Shown here: positions 4,276 to 5,597 of the stretch, piece after piece | Layout of the letters: each line of letters opens with the position of its first letter | How positions within the stretch are numbered: position 1 is the stretch's first letter | DNA from: Methylobacter sp. | GTDB lineage: Bacteria > Pseudomonadota > Gammaproteobacteria > Methylococcales > Methylomonadaceae | Direction: 5' to 3' | Assembly: GCA_003158415.1 (NCBI GenBank) | Contig: PMJA01000233.1 | Location: 1 to 5,597 of the forward strand | Length of the DNA stretch: 5,597 bases | Translations under genes and position numbers: made by a program | The notes under the pieces: generated by a model | Told to the model about the DNA's origin: nothing | Database searches by the model: none | What the model saw: the letters and a program-made list of their open reading frames with translations, nothing else

Positions 4276-5270
4276 GTTAATAAGGTAATATTGGTTTGAT
4301 TGTCGTCTTTTAGCTTTAAATTATAAGCATTGCTGTCAGAAACCTGCAATACGACCAGCATCTTACAAAACGCTCCCTCATGTCCCTGCGCCGGGCATGG
4401 GCATTCGGCCTGCAACACCTTGCCTATGGCAAGTTCCGCGCCCACGCCGTCATCAATGATGATCGAGTTCGGCGGCGGCGGGGAAGGCGTGTCGCATTCA
4501 GCCAAAAACAGCGCTCTTTTTGCCGTGCCCAGATAATGCGTGCGGGCGACAATTTCCTGGCCGGTATAGCATCCTTTGTTGAAACTGATGCCGCCCAACC
4601 GATCCAGATTAAGCATTTGCGGAATAAACTCTTCGGATGTTTCGGTCGTAAGCCAGGGCAGCCTTAAGAGTATGTCGAGATAACGCCATTGCCCCGTGTT
4701 TTCCGACTGATAGCCCTGATGACCGACCCGTTCCGACCACAGCGCAATCGCTTTATCGGTTTCGGCTATGACCAAACACCGGCTTTGCGTGGCGGAAAAA
4801 TTAACGACAATGCTGTCTTGTTGGCTGGTGCTAAATAACGGCGCGGCTTGCGTTGCAGGCTGGCTAAGTCCGATCAGGCAATGCCGGTCGGAACTATCCG
4901 TTAAAGTAACATCGGATCTTAATACATACATTTGTAATCTTTTTTTGACCGGCGCCAATAGCTCTGCCGGCAATATCATCAGGAAAGCATCGCCGGTTTT
5001 GACCAGCAAAAAAGTCGTGATAGCGCGGCCTTTAGGGTTGCATAAAGCGCCCAGACTGCTTTGGGTCTCAGTAATGTCGTTCACATTACAGGTAATTTGT
5101 CCCTGCAATAAGCGACCCGCATCGGCTCCGCTCACGCTCAAAACCGCCAAATGGGCAACCGGGTAAATGCTTTTGTCGTTATAATCTGAAACAGTTGGAA
5201 AGTTAATAGCGACATCGCTGTCAAACGTTGCATTTTGACTGAGTAGAAAGTTTTTCCAGTTTGGATTCAT
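4272..5270 (-). CDS. ygfZ: Folate-binding protein YgfZ (tRNA-modifying/Fe-S cluster maintenance, IBA57 relative)
   Basis: Cytoplasmic GcvT-fold protein that binds tetrahydrofolate and supports synthesis or repair of certain Fe-S enzymes, including the tRNA methylthiotransferase MiaB; mitochondrial IBA57 is its relative. At 332 residues it is close to E. coli YgfZ (326). The family signature K-G-C-Y-T-G-Q-E is at 232-239, with the essential Cys at 234, followed by IVARTHYLG. The N-terminal segment has the expected VSGADAGRLLQGQITCNV (47-63) and CNPKGR (77-82). Two oddities lie in the C-terminal barrel: a run of four prolines at 264-267, and the Cys/His cluster CPCPAQGHEGAFC at 290-302. It is the first gene of an operon with ctaA (4-base overlap). 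The start has no strong Shine-Dalgarno; the frame is closed by a stop 15 bases upstream. It is divergent from a ygfX-like gene, as in many gammaproteobacteria. Confidence 0.95.
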   Translation of the reverse strand: MNPNWKNFLLSQNATFDSDVAINFPTVSDYNDKSIYPVAHLAVLSVSGADAGRLLQGQITCNVNDITETQSSLGALCNPKGRAITTFLLVKTGDAFLMILPAELLAPVKKRLQMYVLRSDVTLTDSSDRHCLIGLSQPATQAAPLFSTSQQDSIVVNFSATQSRCLVIAETDKAIALWSERVGHQGYQSENTGQWRYLDILLRLPWLTTETSEEFIPQMLNLDRLGGISFNKGCYTGQEIVARTHYLGTAKRALFLAECDTPSPPPPNSIIIDDGVGAELAIGKVLQAECPCPAQGHEGAFCKMLVVLQVSDSNAYNLKLKDDNQTNITLLT

Positions 5271-5304
5271 AGATGACGGGGTTTAAGTTTTAACACAGCG
5301 TTCA

Positions 5305-5334
5305 ATTATATAGCAACTACCCTTGAAATTTAAA
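5305..5334 (-). promoter_or_regulatory. Candidate promoter of the ygfZ-ctaA operon
   Basis: On the - strand a perfect -10 TATAAT (5310-5305) has TTTAAA (5334-5329, four of six consensus bases) 18 bases upstream. RNA would start near 5298, giving a leader of about 28 bases. The -35 lies beside the ATG of the divergent ygfX-like gene, so the two genes share the whole 66-bp gap and transcription of one may interfere with the other. A TATATA at 5307-5312 on the + strand is the only hint of a promoter for the ygfX-like gene there. Confidence 0.5.
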
Positions 5335-5336
5335 AT

Positions 5337-5597
5337 ATGGCCTATAAATCCGAATCCGGTCTGTTACTAACCATCAAGCCCTCCCGGCGGTTAAATAAGA
5401 CGGTTGTTTTTATTCATACGCTGGCTTTGGGCGCCGGCATGGCCAATGCGTTGGCCTTTGCTGTTAAAATCGGCTTAGTCATTTTAATTTGCGGACATTG
5501 TTGGTTGACTGTCAGACGCTTAAACGCTGAACATTACATCCTCAAGCATACTGACGCGTCGGGTTGGCAGCTATCGGAAGGCAATGACTTTGCCTCA
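5337..5597 (+). CDS. YgfX-like small membrane protein, 3' truncated by window edge
   Basis: The frame is open from ATG 5337 to the window end (87 codons, no stop); an in-frame TAA at 5331 excludes an earlier start. After a short polar segment containing IKPSRRL come two hydrophobic helices (about 22-41 and 44-58), then a basic turn TVRRLNAEHYIL and the start of a soluble region with SGWQLSEG. This layout, and the position divergent from ygfZ, match YgfX (DUF1434; called CptA in E. coli, described as a membrane toxin acting on MreB/FtsZ with SdhE as its partner). Sequence identity to YgfX is low by eye, so context carries much of the call. In E. coli and Pseudomonas sdhE lies between ygfZ and ygfX; here it is absent. 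No good Shine-Dalgarno precedes the ATG. If the Pseudomonas order holds, nadB would follow outside the window. Confidence 0.65.
   Translation, partial: MAYKSESGLLLTIKPSRRLNKTVVFIHTLALGAGMANALAFAVKIGLVILICGHCWLTVRRLNAEHYILKHTDASGWQLSEGNDFAS

Noticed and set aside
4468..4479. GC-rich triplet run GGCGGCGGCGGG as a repeat or regulatory element
   Set aside because: It encodes the four prolines at residues 264-267 of YgfZ; at most relevant to EF-P-dependent translation.
4768..5166. 132-codon open frame on the + strand inside ygfZ
   Set aside because: Antisense to a well-supported gene, no family features; a shadow frame.

Overview
The window looks like chromosome from a gammaproteobacterium. The ygfZ / ygfX-like divergent pair, a permuted GTPase RsgA, a type IVa pilin with a GFTLIE leader, and a Cox15-type haem A synthase all point there. 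The DUF2914 protein, the Cox15 variant and the moderate base composition would suit an aerobic methanotroph of the Methylococcales (Methylobacter/Methylomonas-like). That last step is inference from memory; no marker gene is present to fix it. The genes are intact except for the two cut by the window edges, and I see no insertion sequence, prophage, CRISPR array, tRNA or rRNA.

Left part (1-1562, + strand): the C-terminal part of an M48 (Ste24/CAAX protease type) membrane metallopeptidase overlaps the start of rsgA by one base (TGATG), so the two are probably one transcript. A hairpin with an A-tract on one side and a T-tract on the other (1528-1562) ends it. The same hairpin serves the convergent pilin gene.

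Middle (1599-2694): a single pilA-like gene on the - strand has a strong Shine-Dalgarno, a candidate sigma-54 promoter and a leader of roughly 110 nt containing a small hairpin. Upstream lies about 600 bases without a large gene. This stretch holds a 16-bp perfect palindrome (24 bp with one mismatched pair), an 8-bp inverted repeat, two candidate sigma-70 promoters pointing right, and a 24-codon micro-ORF. The stop codon of the micro-ORF overlaps the ribosome binding site of the next gene.

Right part (2695-5597): a membrane-anchored DUF2914 protein (+) runs tail to tail, with zero bases between stop codons, into a two-gene - strand operon, ygfZ then COX15/ctaA, coupled by an ATGA overlap. YgfZ is a folate-binding Fe-S maintenance protein; Cox15 converts haem O to haem A for terminal oxidases. 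A 66-bp divergent promoter region separates ygfZ from a partial + strand gene resembling ygfX, which runs off the right edge.

Nothing here is clearly a new large system. The items most worth following are the micro-ORF/operator arrangement ahead of the DUF2914 gene, the ygfZ-cox15 coupling, a Cys/His cluster inserted near the end of YgfZ, and the palindromic control region of pilA.
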